Part shown: positions 27,312 through 41,028 of the stretch, piece by piece
How the letters are laid out: each line of letters begins with the position of its first letter
Position numbering within the stretch: position 1 is the first letter of the stretch
Assembly: GCF_023369555.1 (NCBI RefSeq)
Contig: NZ_JACJVC010000006.1
Span: 1 to 64,000, forward strand
Source of the DNA: Actinomyces sp. AC-20-1
GTDB taxonomy: Bacteria; Actinomycetota; Actinomycetes; Actinomycetales; Actinomycetaceae
Length of the DNA: 64,000 nt
Direction of reading: 5' to 3'
The notes under the pieces: generated by a model
What the model saw: only the letters and a program-made list of their open reading frames with translations
Database searches by the model: none
Told to the model about the DNA's origin: nothing
Made by a program: the position numbers and the translations under genes

Positions 27312-29801
27312 ATGTCCCTCGAACCTGATGCCGCCGGCCCCCGGGCCCGTCGCGAGGAGCGGCCCATCGACCTGGCCGAGGTCCTGCGACGGCTCGACGT
27401 CATGGAGCGCAAGATCGACTGGATCGCGCGCCATGTGAGTCCCGACGAGGCACCAGCGGCCCAGGCGCCGAAGTCGCCCGTGGCACCGGTTCCCGCTCAG
27501 CCGACGGCGAGCGCCCCCTCCCAGCCCCGGTCGGCCTCAGACGATCCCGGCACCCCGCCGACGGCGGCCACCGGCTCCCAGCCCCGCCCGGTTGTCCCGG
27601 CGCGGCCCGTCACCCCAGCCCGCCCGGTCGTCCCAGCCCAGCCGGGGTGGTGGGACCAGGCGCGCTCCGAGGGCAACATCGGCCGCTACCTGCTGTCCGG
27701 CGCCGCCGCGCTGCTCGTGCTGCTCGCCGCCGTCACGCTCATCGCCCTCGTGTGGGACTCGATCCCGGACCCGGTCAAGATCCTCGTCCTGGGGGTCGTG
27801 AGCATCTGCCTGGTCGCCGGTGGTTCCCTGCTGGGCCGGAGCCGGCCGCGGCAGGCGGTCGCCGCGGCGACGCTCACGGGCACGGGCGGGGCACTGGGCT
27901 TCGTCACGGTCATCGGCGCCGTCCTGCTCGACACCGGCCTGGGGTCGCTGGGCGCCTTCGCACTCATGTCCCTGTGGGGCGTGGTCCTGCTGCTCGTGTC
28001 CCGGATGAGCGCGCAGGGCCTCACCTCCGTCATCTCGGCCCTCGGCGGGCTCGTCACCGTCGGCTTCTCGGCCTACCAGGTGCGCACCGGTGCGGCGCAG
28101 GCGGTCCAGACCTGGGCGATGGTCGCCCTTCTGCTCGTCGTCCTCGCCGTCACCTCCGCCGTCCTGCTGCGCACGCGCGGAGCGGACGCCGCCCTCGTGC
28201 GACCCGCGTCGCCCGTGGCTCTCGGCGCCGTCCTCATGGCGCCGCTGCCCGGACTCGTCTCATCCTCCGCCCTCCTCGTGCTGCTCCTCATGCTGGTGCC
28301 GGTGGCGGTGCTGTACGCGGAGGCGGTCGATGACGCCCTCGTCCCCAACCGGTGGCGGCTTCCCGCCGGCGCCGGTGTGGCCGCGGCGGGTGTCATGGCC
28401 CTCGTCGTGCACGGGCAGCTGCTGTCCGTGCCGGGGCCCGGTTGGCACTCGCAGCACGGCCCCACCATCGGGGGCGCCGGTGTCCTCGTGCTGCTGACCG
28501 CGGTCGCACTGGTGCTGTTGCTCCTGCGTCCCCTGCGCGAGGGCTGGCGGCGGCCGTCGGTCATCGCCCACCTCATGGTGGTGGCCGTCGCCAGCGGGAT
28601 GACGGTGCTCACCGAGCCCGCCCTGTGCCTGCTCGCAGTGGTGGCGGTCGTCGTCGCTGCCCTGGCCGCGGTCGGTGAGTCCCTCGCCCTCGCCGTCGTG
28701 ACCCCGACGGCCGTCATGCTCATGGCCGTTCTCCAGCAGTCTCTCTTGTCCTCCGCCGAGCGCCTCGGTCACCTCCTCGCCCTGCTCGTCGCGGTGGCTG
28801 CGGCGCCCCTGCTCGAGGCTCGGCTGGTGACGGTGCCGGTGAGGGTGCCCGCCTCGCCGCCGGCGGGCTGGGCCGTGCCGGCCACCCAGCCGGCCGCCGG
28901 GGCCTCTGAGGGCCTCGGCCCCCGCGCCGCGGCCCTGGCGCAGCGCCGCCACACGCTCCTGCTCGCGACGTGGGTCCTGGCCGGGGCCGTCGTCGGCGCG
29001 GTGCCCCTCATCATCTCCGGCTGGCTCGAGGGCCAGGCGGCGGCCTCGGTCCCGACGCTGCTGGCCGGAGGCGTGAGTGCCGGCCTCGTGCTCGCCGGCC
29101 TCTTCCAGCGCACCGTCACGCCTCTCGAGCTCGTCCGGGGCCGGGCGCTGGACCGGACCGTGCCCGTTCCACCCGCGCCGACGCCGCTGGCCTGGGCGGG
29201 GCTCACGCTCACGGGGCTGGTGGCCGTGTCCCAGCTGGCGACGACGACGCTGACGGACGGCGTCGTCCAGGACGCGGTGCACGTCGTCATGGCCCTGGGC
29301 CTGGCGGTGCTCGCGGTGAGGGTCATGCGCCCCTGGCTGCGCCAGACGGAGCCGCTCATGGCCAGCGCCGTGCTGCTGACCGCCGTCACCTGGGCATCCG
29401 TGCTCATCCTGGCGGGCACCGACGTGCAGAGCGTCCTCATGACGATCACGATCCTGGCCACGGGCTCGGTGTGCATCGTCCTGGGCTTCAGGGCACGGCT
29501 GACGATGCTGCGCCACTACGGCCTCGTGCTCGTGCTCGTCTCCGTGCTCAAGCTGGCGGTGCTCGACATCGGCGGCCAGAGCCCGCTCACGAGGGTCCTG
29601 GCCCTGCTGGCCGCCGGCCTGGTCTGCTTCGGCCTGTCCCTGGCCTACAACAAGGTGGCCAACGACGCCACTGAGGCCTCGCGGGCCTCCGGGCCGCAGC
29701 AGCCCCCCGCACCTCAGGCGCCGGCGGCGCCGTCGTCGCAGGTGCCCTCCTACGGCCTGCCTCCCGAGGAGCCGGGGCGCTGGCAGCCGCCACGGGCCTG
29801 A
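27312..29801 (+). CDS. DUF2339 polytopic membrane protein
   Basis: An 829-residue integral membrane protein. Residues 1-45 hold a short amphipathic helix (DLAEVLRRLDVMERKIDWIARH), 46-115 are a Pro/Ala-rich tether, and from about 120 more than 20 hydrophobic segments follow. The first reads GNIGRYLLSGAAALLVLLAAV, the conserved opening of DUF2339. No catalytic motif is apparent. The family is widespread with no established function; a role in the cell envelope or in transport is speculation. The ATG at 27312 is chosen because upstream codons are not conserved in character and the promoter lies between. Confidence 0.8.
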   Translation: MSLEPDAAGPRARREERPIDLAEVLRRLDVMERKIDWIARHVSPDEAPAAQAPKSPVAPVPAQPTASAPSQPRSASDDPGTPPTAATGSQPRPVVPARPVTPARPVVPAQPGWWDQARSEGNIGRYLLSGAAALLVLLAAVTLIALVWDSIPDPVKILVLGVVSICLVAGGSLLGRSRPRQAVAAATLTGTGGALGFVTVIGAVLLDTGLGSLGAFALMSLWGVVLLLVSRMSAQGLTSVISALGGLVTVGFSAYQVRTGAAQAVQTWAMVALLLVVLAVTSAVLLRTRGADAALVRPASPVALGAVLMAPLPGLVSSSALLVLLLMLVPVAVLYAEAVDDALVPNRWRLPAGAGVAAAGVMALVVHGQLLSVPGPGWHSQHGPTIGGAGVLVLLTAVALVLLLLRPLREGWRRPSVIAHLMVVAVASGMTVLTEPALCLLAVVAVVVAALAAVGESLALAVVTPTAVMLMAVLQQSLLSSAERLGHLLALLVAVAAAPLLEARLVTVPVRVPASPPAGWAVPATQPAAGASEGLGPRAAALAQRRHTLLLATWVLAGAVVGAVPLIISGWLEGQAAASVPTLLAGGVSAGLVLAGLFQRTVTPLELVRGRALDRTVPVPPAPTPLAWAGLTLTGLVAVSQLATTTLTDGVVQDAVHVVMALGLAVLAVRVMRPWLRQTEPLMASAVLLTAVTWASVLILAGTDVQSVLMTITILATGSVCIVLGFRARLTMLRHYGLVLVLVSVLKLAVLDIGGQSPLTRVLALLAAGLVCFGLSLAYNKVANDATEASRASGPQQPPAPQAPAAPSSQVPSYGLPPEEPGRWQPPRA

Positions 29802-29826
29802 GCCCGGCCCGGGCTCAGGCCCGGGC

Positions 29827-29835
<9 letters not shown>
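29800..29835. terminator. hairpin and tandem repeat between the DUF2339 gene and uvrA
   Basis: The sequence GAGCCCGGCCCGGGCTC forms a 7-base hairpin, followed by two direct copies of a 12-base unit (CGGGCTCAGGCC) and a partial third that runs into the uvrA stop. It lies between converging genes, so a bidirectional terminator is plausible. Confidence 0.45.
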
Positions 29836-32673
<2,838 letters not shown>

Positions 32674-32680
32674 GGGCCCA

Positions 32681-32686
32681 AGTCTA
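32681..32686 (-). promoter_or_regulatory. -10 box TAGACT of uvrA
   Basis: Minus-strand TAGACT ends seven bases before the GTG start. The expected -35 position, 17 bases upstream, falls inside the LexA box. Confidence 0.55.
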
Positions 32687-32704
32687 GGGAGGCTCCGACG
32701 GCGG

Positions 32705-32720
32705 TGGAACACGTGTTCGA
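32705..32720 (-). promoter_or_regulatory. LexA (SOS) box upstream of uvrA
   Basis: Read on the minus strand the site is TCGAACACGTGTTCCA. It matches the actinobacterial SOS consensus TCGAAC-N4-GTTCGA at 11 of 12 fixed positions. It overlaps the uvrA -35 region, where bound LexA would block RNA polymerase until DNA damage triggers its cleavage. Confidence 0.75.
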
Positions 32721-32804
32721 CTGGAGCCCACGAGGCCTTGGCCACGTCCGGGTCCCTCCGCGCCTGCCGTCCCCGGACCCCTGCCGTGGCGGGCGGCAGG
32801 GCTC

Positions 32805-32810
32805 TAGGGT
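32805..32810 (+). promoter_or_regulatory. -10 box TAGGGT of the YciI gene
   Basis: TAGGGT ends six bases before the ATG at 32817, again with no ribosome-binding site. Confidence 0.5.
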
Positions 32811-32816
32811 GTGACC

Positions 32817-33101
32817 ATGAGCAAGATCTTCGCCGTCGAGTACCACTACGTCACTGACCAGGACGAGGCCATGGCCGAGGTCCGTCCCTCCCACCGGGCC
32901 TTCAACGCCTCCCTGGCCGAGCGGGACCTCCTGCTGGCGGCCGGCCCCTACGTGGGCACCCACGACGCCCTCATCATCGTGCGCGCCGAGGACGAGGCCG
33001 GCGCGCTGGCCCTGCTCGAGGAGGACCCCTTCCAGCAGGCCGGCTACGTCACCGAGCGGGTCGTGCGCGAGTACAACCCGGTCATCGGGGTCCTCAAGTA
33101 G
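32817..33101 (+). CDS. YciI-family protein
   Basis: A 94-residue ferredoxin-fold protein of the YciI/YCII family. Conserved features are [11 protein letters not shown], in which the His is the putative active-site residue, and [17 protein letters not shown], followed by [11 protein letters not shown]. Family members are small dimers, sometimes with hydrolase or dehalogenase-like activity, but most have no known role. The ATG at 32817 is favoured over the GTG at 32811 because the -10 box ends at 32810. It is divergent from uvrA, sharing about 140 bases. Confidence 0.85.
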   Translation: MSKIFAVEYHYVTDQDEAMAEVRPSHRAFNASLAERDLLLAAGPYVGTHDALIIVRAEDEAGALALLEEDPFQQAGYVTERVVREYNPVIGVLK

Positions 33102-33121
33102 TCCCCACGTCACACGGCCCC

Positions 33122-33153
33122 GGGCCCTGCCGCCGACCACGGTGGCGGGGCCC
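33122..33153. terminator. terminator between the YciI gene and the P-type ATPase gene
   Basis: Arms GGGCCCTGCCGCC and GGTGGCGGGGCCC pair with one internal wobble around a six-base loop, 20 bases past the YciI stop, in a convergent intergenic region. Confidence 0.7.
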
Positions 33154-33227
33154 TTGCGCACCCGGCGTGGCGGGGAGGACCGTGGTCACTGTGGAGCCCG
33201 GTGGGCCGTGCTCCTGCCGGGCCGTGC

Positions 33228-35885
<2,658 letters not shown>

Positions 35886-35916
35886 CGCTCACCTCCTCGT
35901 GCCCGGCCGGCCCTGC

Positions 35917-36936
35917 TCAGGCCCGGGCGGCCCGGCTCGTCCCACCGTCGGTGCGCGAGCGCTTGCGGGAGCCGATGACCGAGGCGACGACGGTGATGAG
36001 GACGACGACGACGATGAGGCCCAGGGAGACGGCGGTGGTGGGCTCGGGGACGACCTCCCAGTGCTCGCCGCCGTTGATGAAGGGCACCTCGTTGGTGTGC
36101 AGGGCGTGGTTGACGAGCTTGAAGCCGATGAAGCCGAGGATCGCGGCCAGGCCGTAGTGCAGGTAGATGAGGCGGTCGAGCAGGCCGTCGATGAGGAAGT
36201 AGAGCTGGCGCAGGCCCAGCAGGGAGAAGGCGTTGGCCGCGAAGACGAGGTAGGGCTCGGAGGTGAGTGAGTAGATCGCGGGGATGGAGTCGACGGCGAA
36301 CATCACGTCCGTGGTGCCCACGGCGATGATGCACAGCAGCAGGGGGGTGATCATCGTGCGCCCAGCGTGGCGGTGGACGAGCTTGCCACCCACGAAGCCG
36401 TCGGTCATCGGGATGACGCGGGCGATGAGCTTGACGAAGCCCGTGGGCCTCCACTCCTCGTCCTCGGCGCTCTCCTCCTCGACCCCCTGGCGGGCCTGGG
36501 AGACGGCCGTCCACAGCAGGTAGGCGCCGAAGATGTAGAAGATCCAGGAGAAGTTCTCGATGAGGGCGGCGCCGGCGAGGATGAAGACCAGGCGCAGGAC
36601 CAGGGCGATGACGATGCCCGCGAGCAGGACCTCCTGCTGGTACTTCCGGGGGACCCGGAAGGAGGCGATCATGATGACGAAGACGAAGAGGTTGTCCACG
36701 CTCAACGACTTCTCGGTGATGTAGCCGGCGAAGTACTGCTGGCCGTACTCACTGCCCCACACGCCCCACACGATGAGGCCGAAGACGACGGCCATGGCGA
36801 TGTAGGCGATGGACCACCAGGCGGCCTCCTTCATGGAGGGCTCGTGAGGGGTCTTGACGTGACCGACGATGTCGACGCCGATCATGACGATGATGATGGC
36901 GGCCAGGGCCAGCCATCCGAGGACGTGGACCTCCAC
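35917..36936 (-). CDS. terC: TerC-family integral membrane protein
   Basis: A 339-residue TerC/Alx-type membrane protein with about nine hydrophobic segments. Family signatures include EKSLSVDNLFVFVIMIASF, with its intramembrane Asp, and TTDVMFAVDSIPAIYSLT. Members in E. coli (Alx) and Bacillus (YkoY, YceF) are Mn2+ exporters, some metalating secreted enzymes. The GTG start at 36936 has GGAGGAG seven bases upstream; a longer frame would read through the riboswitch. The ribosome-binding site lies in a hairpin of the leader, so translation is probably metal-controlled. The P-type ATPase gene follows in the same unit. Confidence 0.93.
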   Translation of the reverse strand: MEVHVLGWLALAAIIIVMIGVDIVGHVKTPHEPSMKEAAWWSIAYIAMAVVFGLIVWGVWGSEYGQQYFAGYITEKSLSVDNLFVFVIMIASFRVPRKYQQEVLLAGIVIALVLRLVFILAGAALIENFSWIFYIFGAYLLWTAVSQARQGVEEESAEDEEWRPTGFVKLIARVIPMTDGFVGGKLVHRHAGRTMITPLLLCIIAVGTTDVMFAVDSIPAIYSLTSEPYLVFAANAFSLLGLRQLYFLIDGLLDRLIYLHYGLAAILGFIGFKLVNHALHTNEVPFINGGEHWEVVPEPTTAVSLGLIVVVVLITVVASVIGSRKRSRTDGGTSRAARA

Positions 36937-36942
36937 GTGGTG

Positions 36943-37100
36943 CTCCTCCGGTACAGGGGTGGTACCGGAGGTCTCCTCCCGCCTCCCCGCCCGCGTGAGG
37001 CGCTGGGTGCGGCCTGCGGCGCCGGGGGCCGTCACGGGCCGTGGCCCGCTGCCGGTCCGCCGTGATGACGACGCCGCCGTTGGTGGGAGTACTCCCCTCC
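36943..37100 (-). promoter_or_regulatory. yybP-ykoY-like (Mn2+) riboswitch before terC
   Basis: The roughly 165-base leader opens with GGAGGGGAGTACTCCC (minus strand, about 37085-37100), containing the conserved GGGGAGTA of the yybP-ykoY class, followed by GTCGTCATCACGGC. It ends in a perfect 9-base hairpin (36946-36970, CTCCGGTAC/GTACCGGAG) that pairs with part of the GGAGGAG ribosome-binding site. The class controls terC/alx genes elsewhere. The conserved loop, target gene and sequestering hairpin are seen directly; the class assignment is an inference, since I could not run a covariance model. Confidence 0.7.
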
Positions 37101-37114
37101 GAATCGACAGGGCG

Positions 37115-37122
37115 AGTCTATA
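37115..37122 (-). promoter_or_regulatory. -10 region TATAGACT of terC
   Basis: The minus-strand TATAGACT begins 15 bases upstream of the first conserved riboswitch bases, so the transcript would start right at the aptamer. No clear -35 is visible. Confidence 0.55.
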
Positions 37123-37201
37123 GGCCCTCAGTCCCCCGCAGGCGACCTGCCGCCCGTGGGCGGGCTGTGCGCTTGCGCACCCGCCGGACCCGCCCGGCCC
37201 C

Positions 37202-37227
37202 GTCGGACTTGCCGCCCCCCGTCCGAC
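37202..37227 (-). terminator. hairpin after uvrB
   Basis: A 7-base stem (GTCGGAC/GTCCGAC) with a 12-base loop lies 13 bases past the uvrB stop. No U tract is present. Confidence 0.45.
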
Positions 37228-37239
37228 CCGCCCGGCCCG

Positions 37240-39336
37240 TCAGGAGGCGGCGCGCATGTCGCGCAGCTCCTTCTTCAGGTCCTGGATCTCGTCACGCAGG
37301 CGGGCGGCGAGCTCGAAGCTGAGGTCCTCGGCCGCTTGGTGCATCTGCCGGCTCAGCTCGTCGATGAGGCCCACCAGGTCCTCCTCGGCCGCCCCGGCGA
37401 GCCTCTCGCGCACGGTCGCCTCGGCCGCCCTCCTGCGGCGGGCGGTCACGGCCGTGGCCTCGTGCCCGCGGTAGCCGCCGGCCAGGAGCTCCTCGGTGTC
37501 GACGTCCTCACGGGCGAGCATGTCGGTGACGTCCGCGATCCTCTTGCGCAGGGGCTGGGGGTCGATGCCGTGCTCGGTGTTGTAGGCGATCTGCTTGGTG
37601 CGGCGGCGCTCGGTCTCCTCGATGGCCTCGCGCATCGCGGGGGTCACCTTGTCCGCGTACATGTGGACCTCGCCGGAGACGTTGCGGGCCGCGCGCCCGA
37701 TGGTCTGGATGAGGGAGGTGGTCGAGCGCAGGAAGCCCTCCTTGTCCGCGTCGAGGATCGCCACGAGGGAGACCTCGGGCAGGTCCAGGCCCTCGCGCAG
37801 GAGGTTGATGCCCACGAGCACGTCGAACTGCCCCAGCCGCAGCTCGCGCAGGAGCTCGACGCGGCGCAGGGTGTCGACGTCGGAGTGCAGGTACTCCACC
37901 CGCACGCCCCGGTCCGCGAGGTAGGTGGTCAGGTCCTCCGCCATGCGCTTGGTCAGGGTGGTGACCAGGACGCGCTCGTCCTTGTCGGTGCGGGTGCGGA
38001 TCTCCTCGAAGAGGTCGTCGATCTGCCCCTCGGTGGGCTTGACGACGACCCTGGGGTCGACCAGGCCCGTGGGGCGGATGATCTGCTCGACGACGCCGTC
38101 GGAGCGCTCCATCTCGTAGGCACCGGGCGTGGCGGACAGGTAGACGGTCTGGCCCACGCGGTCCTCGAACTCGGCGAAGGTCAGCGGCCGGTTGTCGAGG
38201 GCGGAGGGCAGGCGGAAGCCGTGCTCGACGAGGACGCGCTTGCGCGAGGCGTCGCCCTCGTACATGGCCCCCACCTGCGGGACGGTCACGTGCGACTCGT
38301 CGATGACGAGGAGGAAGTCCTCGGGGAAGTAGTCCAGGAGCGTGTTGGGGGGAGTGCCGGGGCTGCGCCCGTCCATGTGCATGGAGTAGTTCTCGACACC
38401 GCTGCAGCTGCCGATCTGCTGAAGCATCTCGAGGTCGTAGGTGGTGCGCATGCGCAGGCGCTGGGCCTCCAGGAGCCGGCCGTCGCGCTCGAGGACCGCC
38501 AGCCGCTCGGCCAGCTCGGCCTCGATTCCCTCGATGGCCTTGGCGAGCCTCTCGGGGCCGGCGACGTAGTGGGAGGCGGGGAAGACGTAGACCTGGTCGG
38601 TGGTGGCGATGACGTCCCCGGTGACCGGGTGCAGGGTGGACAGGGACTCGATCTCGTCGCCGAAGAGCTCGATGCGGATCGCCAGCTCCTCGTACATGGG
38701 GATGATCTCGACGGTGTCCCCGCGCACGCGGAAGGTGCCGCGCGTGAAGTCGGTGTCGTTGCGCGTGTACTGCATGGTGACGAAGCGCCGCAAGAGCTCG
38801 TCGCGGTCGATCTCCTCCCCCACGGACAGGGGGGTCATCCGGTCGACGTACTCCTGGGGCGTGCCCAGGCCGTAGATGCAGGACACGGAGGACACGACGA
38901 CGACGTCGCGGCGGGTGAGCAGCGAGTTCGTCGCGGAGTGGCGCAGGCGCTCGACCTCGTCGTTGATGGAGGAGTCCTTCTCGATGAAGGTGTCCGTCTG
39001 CGGCACGTAGGCCTCGGGCTGGTAGTAGTCGTAGTAGGAGACGAAGTACTCGACCGCGTTGTGGGGCAGGAGCTCGCGGAACTCGGCCGCCATCTGGGCG
39101 GCGAGGGTCTTGTTGGGCTCGAGGATGAGGGCGGGGCGCTGGACCTGCTCGATGAGCCAGGCGGTGGTGGCGGACTTGCCCGTGCCGGTGGCGCCCAGCA
39201 GGACGACGTCCTTCTCGCCGGCGCCCAGGCGCTCGGTGAGCTCGGCGATGGCGGTGGGCTGGTCACCGCTGGGAGTGTACCGGCTGATGACCTCGAAGGG
39301 CTTGTCGGCGCGGCGCAGGTCGGTGACGGGTCGCAT
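37240..39336 (-). CDS. uvrB: excinuclease ABC subunit B
   Basis: A 698-residue helicase-like repair protein. It has Walker [15 protein letters not shown], the beta-hairpin region [52 protein letters not shown] and a C-terminal UVR motif that contacts UvrC. The N-terminus [19 protein letters not shown] is conserved. The ATG lies six bases after a TAGCCT box, so it is probably leaderless; unlike uvrA, no LexA box is seen nearby. It is adjacent to coaE as in mycobacteria. Confidence 0.97.
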   Translation of the reverse strand: MRPVTDLRRADKPFEVISRYTPSGDQPTAIAELTERLGAGEKDVVLLGATGTGKSATTAWLIEQVQRPALILEPNKTLAAQMAAEFRELLPHNAVEYFVSYYDYYQPEAYVPQTDTFIEKDSSINDEVERLRHSATNSLLTRRDVVVVSSVSCIYGLGTPQEYVDRMTPLSVGEEIDRDELLRRFVTMQYTRNDTDFTRGTFRVRGDTVEIIPMYEELAIRIELFGDEIESLSTLHPVTGDVIATTDQVYVFPASHYVAGPERLAKAIEGIEAELAERLAVLERDGRLLEAQRLRMRTTYDLEMLQQIGSCSGVENYSMHMDGRSPGTPPNTLLDYFPEDFLLVIDESHVTVPQVGAMYEGDASRKRVLVEHGFRLPSALDNRPLTFAEFEDRVGQTVYLSATPGAYEMERSDGVVEQIIRPTGLVDPRVVVKPTEGQIDDLFEEIRTRTDKDERVLVTTLTKRMAEDLTTYLADRGVRVEYLHSDVDTLRRVELLRELRLGQFDVLVGINLLREGLDLPEVSLVAILDADKEGFLRSTTSLIQTIGRAARNVSGEVHMYADKVTPAMREAIEETERRRTKQIAYNTEHGIDPQPLRKRIADVTDMLAREDVDTEELLAGGYRGHEATAVTARRRRAAEATVRERLAGAAEEDLVGLIDELSRQMHQAAEDLSFELAARLRDEIQDLKKELRDMRAAS

Positions 39337-39342
39337 GAGCCC

Positions 39343-39348
39343 AGGCTA
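39343..39348 (-). promoter_or_regulatory. -10 box TAGCCT of uvrB
   Basis: Minus-strand TAGCCT ends six bases before the ATG at 39336, in the 30-base gap after coaE. Confidence 0.5.
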
Positions 39349-39366
39349 CGCGGTGGCCGGGCGGGC

Positions 39367-40566
39367 TCAGGCCAGCGCGGGCAGGACCCGGTGCTCCCAG
39401 AGCCAGGCGACGCCGTCGGCGAGGTCCTCCACGGTGCCGTCGTTGACCAGGACGACATCGGCCAGCGCGCGCCGCTGCGCGTCGGTGGCCTGGGCCCGCA
39501 CGCGCGCCTCGGCCTGGGCCGGTGGCAGCCCGCGCCGCTCGAGCCTGGCCAGGCGCTGGGCCATCGGGGTCTCGACGACGACGACGAGGTCGAAGAGGTC
39601 CGCCATGCCCGCCTCGGTCAGCAGCGGGACGTCGTAGACGCCCACGTGGCCGGGGCCGGCGGCCTCGAGCCGCTCGGCGGCGGTCTGGGCGATCCAGGGC
39701 AGGGTGATCGACTCCAGGGCGGCGCGCGCCCGAGGGTCGTCGAAGACCCGTGCGGCCAGGGCCGGGCGGTTGACCGCGCCGTCCGCGTCGAGGACGGCGT
39801 CGCCGAAGATCGCGCGCAGCCGCTCGAGCCCGGTGGAGCCGGGAGCCAGGGCCTCGCGGGCCAGCGCGTCGGCGTCGACCACGTGGGCGCCGCGCTGGGC
39901 GAGCAGGCGCGCGACGGTGGACTTGCCGGAGCCGATCCCGCCGGTCAGGCCCACGCGCAGGGTGCGCACGGGGCGCGGGACCCGGATCCTGCCGTGGCCC
40001 TCGCACCAGGCGCGGTGGCGGCGGACCTGGTCGATGAGCTCGACGAGGAGCCGTGCCAGGGCCCCCTGCTCCCGGGCCGTGGCGGGCGCTGCGGTGGCGG
40101 GCAGGAGCAGCAGCCCGGTGAGGGTGCCGTCCAGGCCCTGCTCCCGGCAGGCGGCCAGGCAGGCCCCCAGGACGGCCGCGCTCAGGGGGTGGGCGCCGTC
40201 GACAGCCTCGGCGGCGGCGCCGTGGGCGCGCAGCCGCCCGGCGAGCGGGCCCGCCGGCCACGTGGCCTCCAGGGGGTCCCCGCCCTCGGGTCGGGCCGTG
40301 GCCACCAGGTGCAGGCCGGCGGCCTGGGTGCCGGTGGCCAGGTGCAGGACGACGTCGGGGTGCAGGTCCTTCACGAGCGCGGTGGCCCGGGTGCCGGCGG
40401 CCTCGGGGCCGTGGGGAAGGACCGCGCGCTCCAGGCGCAGCAGGCCCGCCCCGGCCAGGCGGATCCTCTCCGGCACCAGGCCCACGAGGTCCCAGCCGCC
40501 GGCTGCGGTGGCGCTGGGCGCGCAGGCGGTGACGAGGGCGGTGAGGGCGTGGTCGGCGCCGTTCAT
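39367..40566 (-). CDS. coaE: dephospho-CoA kinase with an N-terminal Pcp-like domain
   Basis: A 399-residue protein. Residues 203-399 are CoaE, the last step of CoA synthesis: P-loop GGIGSGKS (209-216), VDADALAREAL (230-240), YDVPLLTEAG and VETPMAQRL. Residues 1-195 are extra and follow the order of pyrrolidone-carboxyl peptidase: LVTACAPS near the start, AVLPHG, HPDVVLHLATG (69-79), GLLLLPA (151-157). The Glu, Cys and His of the triad are absent, so this domain should be inactive. Mycobacterial CoaE is instead fused at its C-terminus to an UPF0157 domain, which is missing here. The ATG follows a TACCCT box by seven bases. Confidence 0.9.
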   Translation of the reverse strand: MNGADHALTALVTACAPSATAAGGWDLVGLVPERIRLAGAGLLRLERAVLPHGPEAAGTRATALVKDLHPDVVLHLATGTQAAGLHLVATARPEGGDPLEATWPAGPLAGRLRAHGAAAEAVDGAHPLSAAVLGACLAACREQGLDGTLTGLLLLPATAAPATAREQGALARLLVELIDQVRRHRAWCEGHGRIRVPRPVRTLRVGLTGGIGSGKSTVARLLAQRGAHVVDADALAREALAPGSTGLERLRAIFGDAVLDADGAVNRPALAARVFDDPRARAALESITLPWIAQTAAERLEAAGPGHVGVYDVPLLTEAGMADLFDLVVVVETPMAQRLARLERRGLPPAQAEARVRAQATDAQRRALADVVLVNDGTVEDLADGVAWLWEHRVLPALA

Positions 40567-40573
40567 GTCCTCG

Positions 40574-40579
40574 AGGGTA
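40574..40579 (-). promoter_or_regulatory. -10 box TACCCT of coaE
   Basis: Minus-strand TACCCT ends seven bases before the coaE ATG. CGAGGAC between them could also serve as a weak ribosome-binding site for transcripts from gdx. Confidence 0.4.
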
Positions 40580-40613
40580 TCGAGGCCGCTGCCGCGTGGG
40601 TATCCCACCGGCC

Positions 40614-40937
40614 TCAGTGCTCTCCGCTGACCACCTTGAGGCCGACGACGCAGCCGATGAGCCCGGCCAGGAGGAGGACCTTGATGACGGAGGCGGACTC
40701 CGCGCCCGTGACCATGGCGTAGGTGACGGTGGTCGCCGCGCCGATGGCCGTCCAGACGGCGTAGCCGGTGCCGACCGGGACCTCCCGCAGGGCGTAGGCG
40801 AGCCCTCCCATGGAGATGACGCAGGAGACGGCGAAGACGAGGGTGGGCACCAGGCGGGTGAAGCACTCGGAGCGGTCCATGGCGGTGGCCCACACGGCCT
40901 CGAGGAATCCGGAGAGGATGAGAACGGTCCAGGACAT
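40614..40937 (-). CDS. gdx: SMR-family guanidinium exporter Gdx (SugE)
   Basis: A 107-residue four-helix transporter of the small multidrug resistance family. The start SWTVLILSGFLEAVWATAM contains the essential membrane glutamate (Glu13 in GFLEAVWA), and LREVPVGTGYAVWTAIGA is the SugE/Gdx signature; KVVSGEH ends the protein. Gdx members export guanidinium in exchange for protons as dual-topology dimers. The ATG has AGAGGG at seven bases. Two ACGR-loop hairpins in the leader (40958-41000) strongly support a guanidine-controlled Gdx rather than a quaternary-ammonium EmrE. The gene is alone or followed by coaE after 47 bases. Confidence 0.9.
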   Translation of the reverse strand: MSWTVLILSGFLEAVWATAMDRSECFTRLVPTLVFAVSCVISMGGLAYALREVPVGTGYAVWTAIGAATTVTYAMVTGAESASVIKVLLLAGLIGCVVGLKVVSGEH

Positions 40938-40957
40938 GACGGTCCCTCTCGCTCAGG

Positions 40958-41000
40958 TGGGGCCGTCCCCAACGGTGGTACCGGCACCGGGTCGTCCCGG
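40958..41000 (-). promoter_or_regulatory. guanidine-II (mini-ykkC) riboswitch before gdx
   Basis: On the minus strand two 5-bp hairpins stand in tandem: CCGGG-ACGA-CCCGG (40987-41000) and TGGGG-ACGG-CCCCA (40958-40971), joined by 15 bases. Paired ACGR tetraloop hairpins are the defining feature of the guanidine-II class, and the downstream gene is Gdx, its typical target. The second hairpin lies 13 bases from the AGAGGG ribosome-binding site, fitting translational control. The motif and gene are seen; ligand binding is inferred from the class. Confidence 0.85.
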
Positions 41001-41008
41001 GCGAGGCG

Positions 41009-41014
41009 AGGCTA
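41009..41014 (-). promoter_or_regulatory. -10 box TAGCCT of gdx
   Basis: Minus-strand TAGCCT ends eight bases before the first riboswitch hairpin, so the hairpin would form at the very 5' end of the message. It lies between the stop of the helical-repeat gene and the riboswitch. Confidence 0.55.
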
Positions 41015-41028
41015 CCAGAGCCCCGGGC

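Noticed and set aside
40614-40937. SMR transporter as an EmrE/QacE multidrug pump
   Set aside because: The GFLEAVWA and PVGTGYAVWTAIGA motifs and the ACGR-loop leader fit Gdx (guanidinium export) better than the drug-exporting branch.
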